25,258 nt of DNA from UMGS1668 sp035447605 (GTDB lineage: Bacteria; Bacillota; Clostridia; Oscillospirales; Ruminococcaceae): contig DAOTHJ010000023.1 of NCBI GenBank assembly GCA_035447605.1, forward strand, positions 1 through 25,258, given 5' to 3'. A program made the position numbers and the translations under genes. Under the pieces are notes generated by a model. The model was not told the origin of the DNA, did not search any database, and was given only the letters and a program-made list of their open reading frames with translations. Each line of letters begins with the position of its first letter. The first letter of the stretch is position 1. Shown in pieces: positions 15,779-22,444 of the stretch.

Positions 15779-15821
15779 AGAGCCGCCCATACTCCAGAAA
15801 AAAGGAAAGGCGGCTTTTTCC
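15779..15821 (+). terminator. Rho-independent terminator after the deacylase gene
   Basis: AGCCGCC and GGCGGCT form a 7-bp stem around a ~24-base loop, followed by TTTTTCCTT. It lies just before the spoIIR start, so spoIIR probably needs its own promoter or read-through. Confidence 0.7.
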
Positions 15822-16454
15822 TTGCGGTTGAGCAATTTTAGGACGTTTCATCAGAGCGGCAAGCTGCGTGGTTTTGAGCTTGTCGTCCTTGCAGGGTTAA
15901 TGATTACGGGCATAAACAGCTATGCCAAACGGGCGATCGCCCAGAGCACCGAGGTCCGGGACGAGACGCTGCGCCTCCATATCATCGCCAATTCGGACAG
16001 CGAAGAGGATCAGGCGCTGAAGCTCAAAGTCCGCGACCGGATTCTGGAGGAAACCGGCGAACTCTTTGCGGAGGTGAACGGCAAATCCGACGCCGTGGCC
16101 CTGACAAAGATCAGCCTCAACAAAATCGAAGCGCTGGCCGAGGACGTGATCGCCGAAGAGGGCGCGGAATACGACGTGAGCGTCGCCCTGACGGAGGACT
16201 GGTTTGAGACCCGCAGCTACGACGGCTTCACTCTGCCGGCCGGGGAATACGACACCGTCCGCATTGTAATCGGAGCCGGAGAGGGCGCCAACTGGTGGTG
16301 CGTCATGTATCCCCCGCTCTGCGTCTCCTCCGCTACGGATGCGGCGGAGGCCTACGGAGAGGACGAAGCCTTTGTCACCGGCTCCAAATATGAGGTCCGT
16401 TTTGCCGTTGTGGAACTTTACGAACGGATCAAAAAGGTACTCTCAGATCCGTGA
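15822..16454 (+). CDS. spoIIR: Stage II sporulation protein R
   Basis: SpoIIR is the forespore-made secreted signal that triggers SpoIIGA to process pro-sigma-E in the mother cell, so it marks a spore former. The family signatures are clear: LRLHIIANSDSEEDQALKLK near the N terminus and GANWWCVMYPPLC in the C-terminal part. A hydrophobic segment (GFELVVLAGLMITGIN, about residues 17-32) fits the N-terminal signal/anchor. At 210 residues it is a normal length. The start is uncertain: TTG at 15822 or 15828 gives a complete membrane segment but lacks a good ribosome site, while the ATG at 15900 would cut that segment. In B. subtilis the gene is sigma-F dependent; I could not identify such a promoter with confidence. 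A strong terminator follows. Confidence 0.93.
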   Translation: MRLSNFRTFHQSGKLRGFELVVLAGLMITGINSYAKRAIAQSTEVRDETLRLHIIANSDSEEDQALKLKVRDRILEETGELFAEVNGKSDAVALTKISLNKIEALAEDVIAEEGAEYDVSVALTEDWFETRSYDGFTLPAGEYDTVRIVIGAGEGANWWCVMYPPLCVSSATDAAEAYGEDEAFVTGSKYEVRFAVVELYERIKKVLSDP

Positions 16455-16470
16455 GCACGGAAGAAAATGC

Positions 16471-16508
16471 CATTAGCACCGGGATTTTTTCTCCGGTGCT
16501 TTTTATAA
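16471..16508 (+). terminator. Rho-independent terminator after spoIIR
   Basis: AGCACCGG and CCGGTGCT form a perfect 8-bp stem around GATTTTTTCT, followed by TTTTTA. It isolates hppA from the sporulation gene. Confidence 0.88.
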
Positions 16509-16556
16509 CTTAAAAAAGTTTTTTACTAAATTTTAGCTTTTCTTTGTCGTTTTTTA

Positions 16557-16585
16557 TTGACTGTTTTCTTTAGATTCTATATAAT
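16557..16585 (+). promoter_or_regulatory. Consensus sigma-A promoter for hppA
   Basis: TTGACT (16557-16562), a 17-base spacer and a perfect TATAAT (16580-16585) lie in AT-rich DNA about 65 bases before the ATG. The transcribed leader contains two small hairpins, GTTG/CAAC (about 16590-16605) and GGGG/CCCC around TCATAT (about 16606-16620). Confidence 0.88.
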
Positions 16586-16651
16586 AAGTTGTTGCTATTC
16601 AACACAGGGGTCATATCCCCAAAGAAAATTCACAAACAGGAGTGAACAAAC

Positions 16652-18688
16652 ATGGAAAGTTTATTCTATGCAGTCCCGTTTGCGGCGATTCTGGCACTTG
16701 TGATCGCATTTGCGTTCAAGTCCTGGATCGGCAAACAGGAGGAAGGCACCGACCGGATGAAGGAGATCTCAGGCTATATCCGCGAGGGCGCGATGGCGTT
16801 CCTCAAACGCGAATATAAGACCATCGTCATCTTCGCGGGCATCATGATCGTGGTTCTCGGATTTGCGATCAGCTGGCTCGCTGCCGGCGCATTCGTGCTC
16901 GGCGCTTCCTTCTCCGTTCTTGCCGGATACATCGGCATGAGAACCGCCACCCTTGCCAACGTCCGTACCACCAACAAAGCCCGCACCAAAGGCATGGCTG
17001 GCGCTCTGAAAGTCGCATTCCGCGGCGGAGCGGTCATGGGCCTCTGTGTCGTCGGCCTTGGCCTTCTTGGAATTTCCACTCTCTTCTGCCTGTTTGATGC
17101 CATGGTCGGCATTACGGAATCGAATGCGGCGCTGATCTCCGAGATCATCACCGGCTACTCGCTCGGTGCCTCCTCCATCGCCCTCTTCGGACGTGTCGGC
17201 GGCGGTATCTATACGAAGGCTGCCGATGTCGGCGCCGACCTCGTCGGTAAAGTGGAAGCCGGCATCCCTGAGGATGACCCGCGCAACCCTGCCGTCATCG
17301 CGGATAACGTCGGCGATAACGTCGGCGACGTCGCCGGCATGGGCTCCGACCTGTTTGAATCCTACGTCGGCTCCATCGTCTCCGCCATCACGCTTGCGGT
17401 GACGATTCCGAGCGTCAGCTCCAAATTCTTTGGCGATATCGAGCTTCCGCCGATCGAAGGCTCCCTGTTCCCGCTGATTCTTGCCGCAATCGGCATCTGC
17501 GCCTCCGTGGTCGCCGCCTTCATGGTCGGCGGCAAAGAGGGCCAGAATCCGGCCAAACAGCTCAATCTCGGCACCTACATCTCTGCAGGAATCGTAATTG
17601 TCGCCTCTTTCTTCCTTTCCAATTATATGTTCCATGAACTCGGCGCTTTTGTCGCGGTTGTGGTCGGCCTTGTCGTCGGCGTCGCCATCGGCGCTTTGAC
17701 GGAAGTCTACACCTCCGCGGATTATAAGCCGGTTAAAGAAATCGCCCGTCAGAGCCAGACCGGCGCCGCCACCGTTATCATCAGCGGCTACGCCTCAGGT
17801 CTTAACTCCACCGTCTTCCCGATCCTGCTGATCGCCGTCGGCATCATTCTCTCCTACATGAGCTTTGGCCTCTACGGCATCGCAATCGCCGCGGTCGGCA
17901 TGCTCTCCACCACCGGTACCGTCGTCGCCGTCGACGCCTATGGCCCGATCTCCGACAACGCCGGCGGCATTGCCGAAATGTCCGATCTGCCGGAGAGCGT
18001 CCGTGACATCACCGATACCCTCGACTCCGTGGGCAACACCACCGCTGCCGTCGGCAAAGGCTTCGCCATCGGCTCCGCCGCTCTGACCGCCCTCGCCCTG
18101 TTTGTCTCCTACTCCACCGTCGCCGGCCTGACCAAGATCGACCTGCTCAACCCTCTGGTTGTCGCCGGCCTCTTCATCGGCGGTATGCTGCCGATGCTCT
18201 TCGGCGCGATCACTATGAATTCCGTCGGCAAAGCCGCGAATGAGATGATCGAGGAAGTCCGCCGTCAGTTCCATGCCGATGCGGGCATCCTTGCCGGAAC
18301 CTCCAAGCCGGATTACGCGAAATGCGTGGATATCTCCACCCGCTCCGCGATCAAAGAGATGCTCCTTCCGGGCATCCTCGCCATCGTCAGCCCGATCGCC
18401 TGCGGCCTGATCCTTGGGCCGGAAGCCCTCGGCGGCCTGCTGGGCGGCGCGCTGGTCACCGGCGTGCTGATGGCCATCACGATGTCCAACGCCGGCGGCG
18501 CCTGGGACAACGCGAAGAAGTATATTGAAAACGGCAACTTCGGCGGAAAGGGCTCCGAATCCCACAAGGCCGCCGTTGTCGGCGACACGGTCGGCGATCC
18601 TTTCAAGGATACCTCCGGCCCGTCCATGAACATCCTCATCAAACTGATGACGATCGTCGCCCTCGTGTTTGTGCCGCTGTTCCTGTAA
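16652..18688 (+). CDS. hppA: K+-dependent membrane-bound ion-pumping pyrophosphatase
   Basis: This 678-residue integral membrane protein hydrolyses pyrophosphate and pumps H+ and/or Na+ out of the cytoplasm, saving energy from biosynthetic PPi. The conserved substrate and Mg2+-binding segments are present: TKAADVGADLVGKVE (residues 188-202), DDPRNPAVIADNVGDNVGD (208-226), ISDNAGGIAEM (433-443) and MSNAGGAWDNAKKYI near the C terminus. The segment GNTTAAVGKG has Ala465 and Gly468, the residues that mark the K+-dependent subfamily (K+-independent enzymes have Lys and Thr). DLFESYVG carries the semi-conserved gate glutamate; whether the ion is Na+ or H+ cannot be decided here. CAGGAG precedes the ATG by eight bases. 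It is monocistronic, with its own promoter and terminator. Confidence 0.97.
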   Translation: MESLFYAVPFAAILALVIAFAFKSWIGKQEEGTDRMKEISGYIREGAMAFLKREYKTIVIFAGIMIVVLGFAISWLAAGAFVLGASFSVLAGYIGMRTATLANVRTTNKARTKGMAGALKVAFRGGAVMGLCVVGLGLLGISTLFCLFDAMVGITESNAALISEIITGYSLGASSIALFGRVGGGIYTKAADVGADLVGKVEAGIPEDDPRNPAVIADNVGDNVGDVAGMGSDLFESYVGSIVSAITLAVTIPSVSSKFFGDIELPPIEGSLFPLILAAIGICASVVAAFMVGGKEGQNPAKQLNLGTYISAGIVIVASFFLSNYMFHELGAFVAVVVGLVVGVAIGALTEVYTSADYKPVKEIARQSQTGAATVIISGYASGLNSTVFPILLIAVGIILSYMSFGLYGIAIAAVGMLSTTGTVVAVDAYGPISDNAGGIAEMSDLPESVRDITDTLDSVGNTTAAVGKGFAIGSAALTALALFVSYSTVAGLTKIDLLNPLVVAGLFIGGMLPMLFGAITMNSVGKAANEMIEEVRRQFHADAGILAGTSKPDYAKCVDISTRSAIKEMLLPGILAIVSPIACGLILGPEALGGLLGGALVTGVLMAITMSNAGGAWDNAKKYIENGNFGGKGSESHKAAVVGDTVGDPFKDTSGPSMNILIKLMTIVALVFVPLFL

Positions 18689-18710
18689 TTGCTGCTGCGA
18701 TGTAAATGAT

Positions 18711-18748
18711 AAAAACAGACGTCGGAAATCCCGGCGTCTGTTTTTTGT
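18711..18748. terminator. Bidirectional rho-independent terminator after hppA
   Basis: AAACAGACG and CGTCTGTTT form a 9-bp stem, extended inside by TCGG/CCGG-like pairing, with TTTTTT on the plus strand and TTTTT on the minus strand. It ends hppA and could also end any minus-strand transcript from the 18760-19090 region. Confidence 0.85.
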
Positions 18749-18759
18749 TTTCCGCAGTT

Positions 18760-19080
18760 TCATGTCCCCTGCCGTACCGCATCGAAAACGGCCATACAGA
18801 TAGATGTAGGAATACGAACCGGCATTGACTCAAAACGACCGATAAAAATGGCCTCTGCGGCGGAACCGATCTGCCGGAAAAAAACATGGTCAACTCCGCT
18901 CCAATACCTTACGCTCATCGGAAAACTTTCAGACAGGCTCACGGTGTTTTTCAAAACATTGGCTCCCGTTATGAGCCCGCATGCGCCGCAGACGGTCTTT
19001 TCTCCGGCGCCGACGATGTTTCCCGTCGGGCCGGCACAGAACATCCTGTGTGGTGACAGCTTTCTTTTTCTCAAACCCAT
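18760..19080 (-). other. Possible decayed or unrecognised ORF between the hppA and deoC terminators
   Basis: The ~340-base gap between two terminators holds a minus-strand frame ending at TGA 18760 that reads ...MFCAGPTGNIVGAGEKTVCG... to ...AVFDAVRQGT with codon choice like the neighbouring genes. Possible starts (ATG at 19044, or one about 12 codons further upstream) lack a ribosome site, and I recognise no family. The opposite frame (18848-19132, plus) is also open, so the coding strand is undecided. It may be a relic of a lost gene or chance openness in GC-rich DNA. Confidence 0.25.
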
Positions 19081-19089
19081 CCGCAAGAT

Positions 19090-19131
19090 AACAAAAAGCC
19101 GGAGGACCCGATCGGTCTTCCGGCTTTCTTG
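19090..19131 (-). terminator. Rho-independent terminator after deoC
   Basis: On the minus strand AAAGCCGGA-A-GACC and GGGTC-C-TCCGGCTTTTT form a long GC-rich stem with a T5 tail, about 20-60 bases past the deoC stop. It ends the miaB-ylbF-deoC operon. Confidence 0.88.
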
Positions 19132-19151
19132 ATTCATTTATGGGAGAATCC

Positions 19152-19817
19152 TTATTCCTCGTCTCCGAGAATCTTTGCCGCGGCGGAGGTGCCGATCCGG
19201 CTCGCACCGGCCTCGACCATCGCGCAGGCGGTTTCAAAATCCCGGATTCCGCCGGCCGCCTTGACGCCCATCTCAGGGCCGACGGCTTCCCGCAGCAGCC
19301 GGACATCCTCCACCGTCGCCCCGCCCTTTGCGAAGCCGGTCGAGGTCTTGACGAAATCGGCGCCCGCTTCTTTGGCGATCCGACAGGCCTCCCGCTTTTC
19401 CTCATCGGTCAGCAGGCAGCACTCGAGGATCACCTTGAGCAGCGCGCCGCCGCTCTCCTCGCAGGCATCGAGCACGTCCTCGATATCTTCCTTCACCTTG
19501 CGCCAGTTTCCGGCCTTGGCGGAAGCGATATCCATGACCATATCGATCTCCTCCGCGCCATCCTCAACCGCGCAGGAGGCCTCGAAGGCCTTTGCAGAGG
19601 ATGCCATTGCGCCGAGCGGGAACCCCACCACGGAGCAGGTCCGGATTCCGGTCCCCGCGAGCTCTTTATGGACAAACCAGACATTCAGGGAGTTGACACA
19701 GACCGACGCGACGCCGTATTTTTTGGCCTCGTCACAGAGCGCGTGGAGATCGGCGTGAGTGGCATCCGGTTTCAGCATCGTATGGTCGATCAGCTTGGCC
19801 AGTTCCGCACGCTCCAT
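19152..19817 (-). CDS. deoC: Deoxyribose-phosphate aldolase
   Basis: DeoC cleaves 2-deoxyribose-5-phosphate to acetaldehyde and glyceraldehyde-3-phosphate, feeding deoxynucleoside sugar into glycolysis. The 221-residue product is a class I aldolase with the usual TIM-barrel motifs: LIDHTMLKPDAT at the N terminus, EIDMVMDI (about 90-97), KVILECCLL (128-136), the Schiff-base lysine in VKTSTGF (Lys157) and the second catalytic lysine in GVKAAGGIRD (Lys186). The ATG at 19817 has GGAGG nine bases upstream and its first base is shared with the stop codon of the upstream ylbF-like gene (TAATG), so translation is likely coupled. No other deo genes are nearby, making its place behind miaB and ylbF unusual for a nucleoside catabolism gene. 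Confidence 0.96.
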   Translation of the reverse strand: MERAELAKLIDHTMLKPDATHADLHALCDEAKKYGVASVCVNSLNVWFVHKELAGTGIRTCSVVGFPLGAMASSAKAFEASCAVEDGAEEIDMVMDIASAKAGNWRKVKEDIEDVLDACEESGGALLKVILECCLLTDEEKREACRIAKEAGADFVKTSTGFAKGGATVEDVRLLREAVGPEMGVKAAGGIRDFETACAMVEAGASRIGTSAAAKILGDEE

Positions 19818-20248
19818 TAGTGGCAGCCTCCGCAGGAACCGCAGTCCCCGCATTCGCCGCCGCATTCACCACCGCATCCGCCCATGGTATCCTTCGTGAC
19901 CGTCATGGGATCGCTGCCCGCGGCGGACATCTGAAGAATATGGACGATAAAGCCGAAGATCTCGTTGAATTCGTCCTGGGCGTCGTTGTATGCCGTGAGC
20001 TTCGCGTCGTGGATCAGATCCTCATACATGCCGCGGACTTTTCTGTCCAGCGCGTCGAGTTTTGCCTGATCGCGGAGTTGTTTCGCCGCCTCCTGGCCGA
20101 GCGCCTCACGCTGCAGATTGAATTCCGAAATCCGGTCCTGAAGCCCCGCATCGTCCTCGATGACCTGCTGTGCGGTCCTCAGATGCAGATAGGTTTCCTC
20201 TTCCTGCAGTTTCTTTCCGAGCTCCCGTGCCATTTCAATGATATCCAT
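19817..20248 (-). CDS. YlbF/YmcA-family protein with a cysteine-rich C-terminal tail
   Basis: The 143-residue product belongs to the YlbF/YmcA (RicF/RicA) family, helical proteins that in B. subtilis form a complex with YaaT (RicT). That complex carries Fe-S clusters and affects mRNA processing by RNase Y, sporulation, competence and biofilm control. Residues 1-115 are helical (MDIIEMARELGKKLQEEETY, then QREALGQEAAKQLRDQAKLD). The last ~22 residues are GGC/GEC/GDC/GSC repeats with six cysteines and a terminal histidine, a probable metal or Fe-S ligand set. The ATG at 20248 has AGGAGG seven bases upstream. In B. subtilis ymcA directly follows the miaB homologue ymcB, the same order as here, so this may be the YmcA equivalent. 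deoC follows with a TAATG overlap. Confidence 0.88.
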   Translation of the reverse strand: MDIIEMARELGKKLQEEETYLHLRTAQQVIEDDAGLQDRISEFNLQREALGQEAAKQLRDQAKLDALDRKVRGMYEDLIHDAKLTAYNDAQDEFNEIFGFIVHILQMSAAGSDPMTVTKDTMGGCGGECGGECGDCGSCGGCH

Positions 20249-20283
20249 TGCGATTCCTCCTGTATTAGAAATGATTTTTTTCC

Positions 20284-21660
20284 CTATTTGATAAGTACCC
20301 CGTCGAGCGCCCATCCGAGCGTCTCTTTCAGATAAACGTCCGCAAATCCTTCCGGCGCATCCTCCCGCGGAATCCGCACCACGAGATTTTCCGAGCTGCG
20401 GCCGCTGATGTAGCCTTCCCCGGCATCCGCTTCGTCGTCAAAGAGCACCGTCGCCGTCTTTCCGACGTAGGAGGCGTTGATCTCCCGACTGATGGAAGTC
20501 TGAAGGGAGAGCAGTTCCTGAAATCTTCGGGAAGAGACCTCCGGCGGAACCTGATCCTCCATCTGCGCGGCGCGGGTGCCCTCGCGCTTTGAATAGATAA
20601 AACTGTAGGTCATCAGCCACCTCGCCTCTCTGCAAAGCGCCATTGTGGCCTCGAAGTCCTCCTCCGTTTCACCCGGAAAACCGACGATGAGGTCGCTCGT
20701 GACCGTGATCTCCGGCACAATCTCCCTTGCCATCCGAAGCAGATCCAGATAGTGCTCCGCCGTATATCTGCGGTTCATCTCGTGCAGAATACGGTCGGAA
20801 CCGCTCTGCACCGGCAGATGGATCGAGCGGCAGACCTTTTTGCAGTCCGCGATCGTCTCGAGCAGCTCCCTTGTGCAGTCCTTCGGGTGCGAAGTCATGA
20901 AACGGATGCGGAAATCGCCCTCGATATCGTTGACCGCGTGCAGGAGTTCGGCGAAGTTTGTCTGATGCTCAAGCCCTTTTCCGTAGGAATTTACGTTTTG
21001 GCCGAGCAGCGTGATCTCCTTATAACCGGCTTCGACAATTCTCCGCGCCTCGGCAAGGATATCCTCCGGCTCGCGGCTCTTCTCCCTGCCCCGCACCAGC
21101 GGCACGACGCAGTAAGAACAGAAGTTGTCGCAGCCGTGCATGATCGGAAGATTGGCCTTCAGGGGATCGTCCCGGTGAACGGGCAGGTATTCCGCCATGC
21201 AGCCTTCCCCTTCTCCGATGTCGCAAAGGCGCTTTTTCTGCGTCAGATACCGGTAGACGAGCTCCGGCATTCGTTCCGCGGCGTGCGTGCCAAATACGAT
21301 ATCCACAAACGGATAGCTGCGGCGAAATTTTTCCGCGATATGCTCCTGCTGAACCATACAACCGCAGACGGCGATGATCATATCCGGATTTTCGCGGTGC
21401 GCTTTTTTGAGAATGCCGACATTGCCGAATACGCGGCGCTCCGCGTTTTCCCGGATGGCGCAGGTGTTGAAAATCACAAATTCCGCGTCTTCCATCTTGT
21501 CTGCAAGGGAATAGCCCATCTCCAGCAGCATACCTTCGAGCTTTTCGCCGTCGGCAAAATTCTGCTGGCAGCCGTATGTGCGGACAAACGCACGGTGGAC
21601 GCCGCCCTTCTCTTTCAGCAGCGCACGCACTTTTGCGGCGGATTCTTCCATTCCGGTCAC
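20284..21660 (-). CDS. miaB: tRNA-2-methylthio-N6-dimethylallyladenosine synthase
   Basis: MiaB is a radical-SAM methylthiotransferase that adds the 2-methylthio group to i6A37 of tRNAs reading UNN codons. The 458-residue product has three domains. The N-terminal UPF0004 domain has cluster cysteines at about 31 (TYGCQQNFAD), 67 (FNTCAIREN) and 101 (VCGCMVQQE). The radical-SAM core has CDNFCSYCVVP (177-184). A C-terminal TRAM domain (about 390-458) ends the protein. IRENAERRVFGN identifies MiaB rather than MtaB or RimO. The GTG at 21660 follows AAAGGGGGG by six bases; a longer frame from 21699 would begin upstream of the -10 element, so it is excluded. It is the first gene of the miaB-ylbF-deoC operon. 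Confidence 0.96.
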   Translation of the reverse strand: MTGMEESAAKVRALLKEKGGVHRAFVRTYGCQQNFADGEKLEGMLLEMGYSLADKMEDAEFVIFNTCAIRENAERRVFGNVGILKKAHRENPDMIIAVCGCMVQQEHIAEKFRRSYPFVDIVFGTHAAERMPELVYRYLTQKKRLCDIGEGEGCMAEYLPVHRDDPLKANLPIMHGCDNFCSYCVVPLVRGREKSREPEDILAEARRIVEAGYKEITLLGQNVNSYGKGLEHQTNFAELLHAVNDIEGDFRIRFMTSHPKDCTRELLETIADCKKVCRSIHLPVQSGSDRILHEMNRRYTAEHYLDLLRMAREIVPEITVTSDLIVGFPGETEEDFEATMALCREARWLMTYSFIYSKREGTRAAQMEDQVPPEVSSRRFQELLSLQTSISREINASYVGKTATVLFDDEADAGEGYISGRSSENLVVRIPREDAPEGFADVYLKETLGWALDGVLIK

Positions 21661-21689
21661 GGGCGGCCCCCCTTTCGGACAATACTGAC

Positions 21690-21718
21690 ATTTTATCACG
21701 GCGATGCCGTTTTGACAA
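21690..21718 (-). promoter_or_regulatory. Sigma-A promoter for miaB-ylbF-deoC
   Basis: On the minus strand TTGTCA (21713-21718), a 17-base spacer and TAAAAT (21690-21695) predict a start near 21683, about 20 bases before the GTG start of miaB. Confidence 0.75.
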
Positions 21719-21736
21719 TAGGATAGAATGCATAGG

Positions 21737-21827
21737 ATCCCGCCCGTACATGCGTGGGCCGCTTGATTATTTGGCTTGAATCAAAGCGGATGGTTAAAAA
21801 TCCCGCCCGTACATGCGTGGGCCGCTT
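21737..21827. repeat. Perfect 28-bp direct repeat between miaB and the mazF-like gene
   Basis: An identical 28-bp unit starting ATCCCGCCCGTACATGCG and ending GGGCCGCTT occurs at 21737-21764 and 21800-21827, a 63-bp period. Each unit is partly self-complementary (GCCC...GGGC). The spacer carries TTGATT/AATCAA (21763-21784). No open reading frame uses it. It lies between divergent promoters and could be an operator pair or a short interspersed element. Confidence 0.75.
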
Positions 21828-21890
21828 TCCGTGCGCGCGGGCAATGATCTTCGGATAATTTCACTGCCGACGTGATTATCCGTTCCCCCG

Positions 21891-21932
21891 CGCGGCAATA
21901 CTATCCCTAAAAGAAATAGGGAATATTGCCCT
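21891..21932 (+). promoter_or_regulatory. Large hairpin or operator-like inverted repeat upstream of the mazF-like gene
   Basis: GGCAATA-(CTA)-TCCCT and AGGGA-(A)-TATTGCC form an interrupted 12-bp stem around AAAAGAAAT. No T run follows, so it is not a terminator. It sits 25 bases before the ribosome site GGAAGG of the toxin gene, where autoregulatory sites of toxin-antitoxin operons usually lie. Confidence 0.45.
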
Positions 21933-21958
21933 AAAAATGGGAAAGGAAGGATAGAATC

Positions 21959-22321
21959 GTGACTGTTAAACGGGGAGACATTTTTTACGCCGACCTGAGC
22001 CCGGTGGTTGGATCGGAACAGGGTGGCATCCGTCCGGTTCTCATTGTGCAGAACGACGTCGGCAACAAATACAGCCCCACCGTCATCGCCGCAGCGATCA
22101 CCAGCCAGAGAGAAAAGACGAAACTTCCGACACATATCGAAGTGGAGCCCAAAAACTGTGGTCTGGCAAAAGATTCGATCGTTTTGCTTGAACAGATCCG
22201 CACCATCGACAAGCAGCGGCTGAAAGAAAAAATGGGCCGCCTGGACGATGGCGCCATGGAGAGAATAGACGAAGCCCTGTCGATCAGTTTCGGCCTTGCG
22301 GACAGCGCCGTCACTACATAA
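21959..22321 (+). CDS. MazF/EndoA (PemK-type) endoribonuclease toxin
   Basis: The 120-residue product matches the MazF/EndoA (NdoA) family of sequence-specific mRNA endoribonucleases: VKRGDIFYADLSPVVGSEQ, GIRPVLIVQND-GN, then PTVIAAAIT and SIVLLEQIRTIDKQRL. Length and core residues are intact. GTG at 21959 follows GGAAGGAT by about eight bases. In Bacillus the toxin follows a small CopG-like antitoxin gene (ndoAI) behind alr; here the upstream neighbour is miaB on the other strand and the 140 bases before the toxin contain no antitoxin-like frame. The toxin thus appears to lack a linked antitoxin, or its partner is encoded elsewhere. A perfect inverted repeat spans the stop codon and a strong terminator follows. 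Confidence 0.93.
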   Translation: MTVKRGDIFYADLSPVVGSEQGGIRPVLIVQNDVGNKYSPTVIAAAITSQREKTKLPTHIEVEPKNCGLAKDSIVLLEQIRTIDKQRLKEKMGRLDDGAMERIDEALSISFGLADSAVTT

Positions 22322-22332
22322 ACCGTAGTGAC
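22310..22332 (+). repeat. Perfect inverted repeat spanning the mazF-like stop codon
   Basis: GTCACTAC, a seven-base loop ATAAACC containing part of the TAA stop, and GTAGTGAC form a perfect 8-bp stem. The GC content is modest and no T run follows. It may be a 3' mRNA stabilising or processing hairpin. Confidence 0.6.
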
Positions 22333-22367
22333 GCGCGCTTGTGGAAATGCATGGACCTAAAAAAGAA

Positions 22368-22406
22368 ACCCGTCTGTCTCCGGCCGGAGGCAGGCGGGTG
22401 TTTTTG
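22368..22406 (+). terminator. Rho-independent terminator after the mazF-like gene
   Basis: ACCCGTCTGTCTCCGG and CCGGAGGCAGGCGGGT form a nearly uninterrupted ~15-bp stem (wobbles only), followed by GTTTTTG. On the minus strand it lies downstream of the WYL regulator stop and may serve both genes. Confidence 0.88.
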
Positions 22407-22444
22407 CGAAACCGTATTTTTTGAAAAAAGGCCCGAAACGAATT

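Noticed and set aside
16769..18763. Two long minus-strand frames opposite hppA, rich in Asp, Gly and His
   Set aside because: Their composition is that expected of the antisense of a hydrophobic membrane protein; no ribosome sites.
20752..21726. 324-codon plus-strand frame opposite miaB
   Set aside because: Shadow frame; miaB has all cluster cysteines, a promoter and a ribosome site on the other strand.
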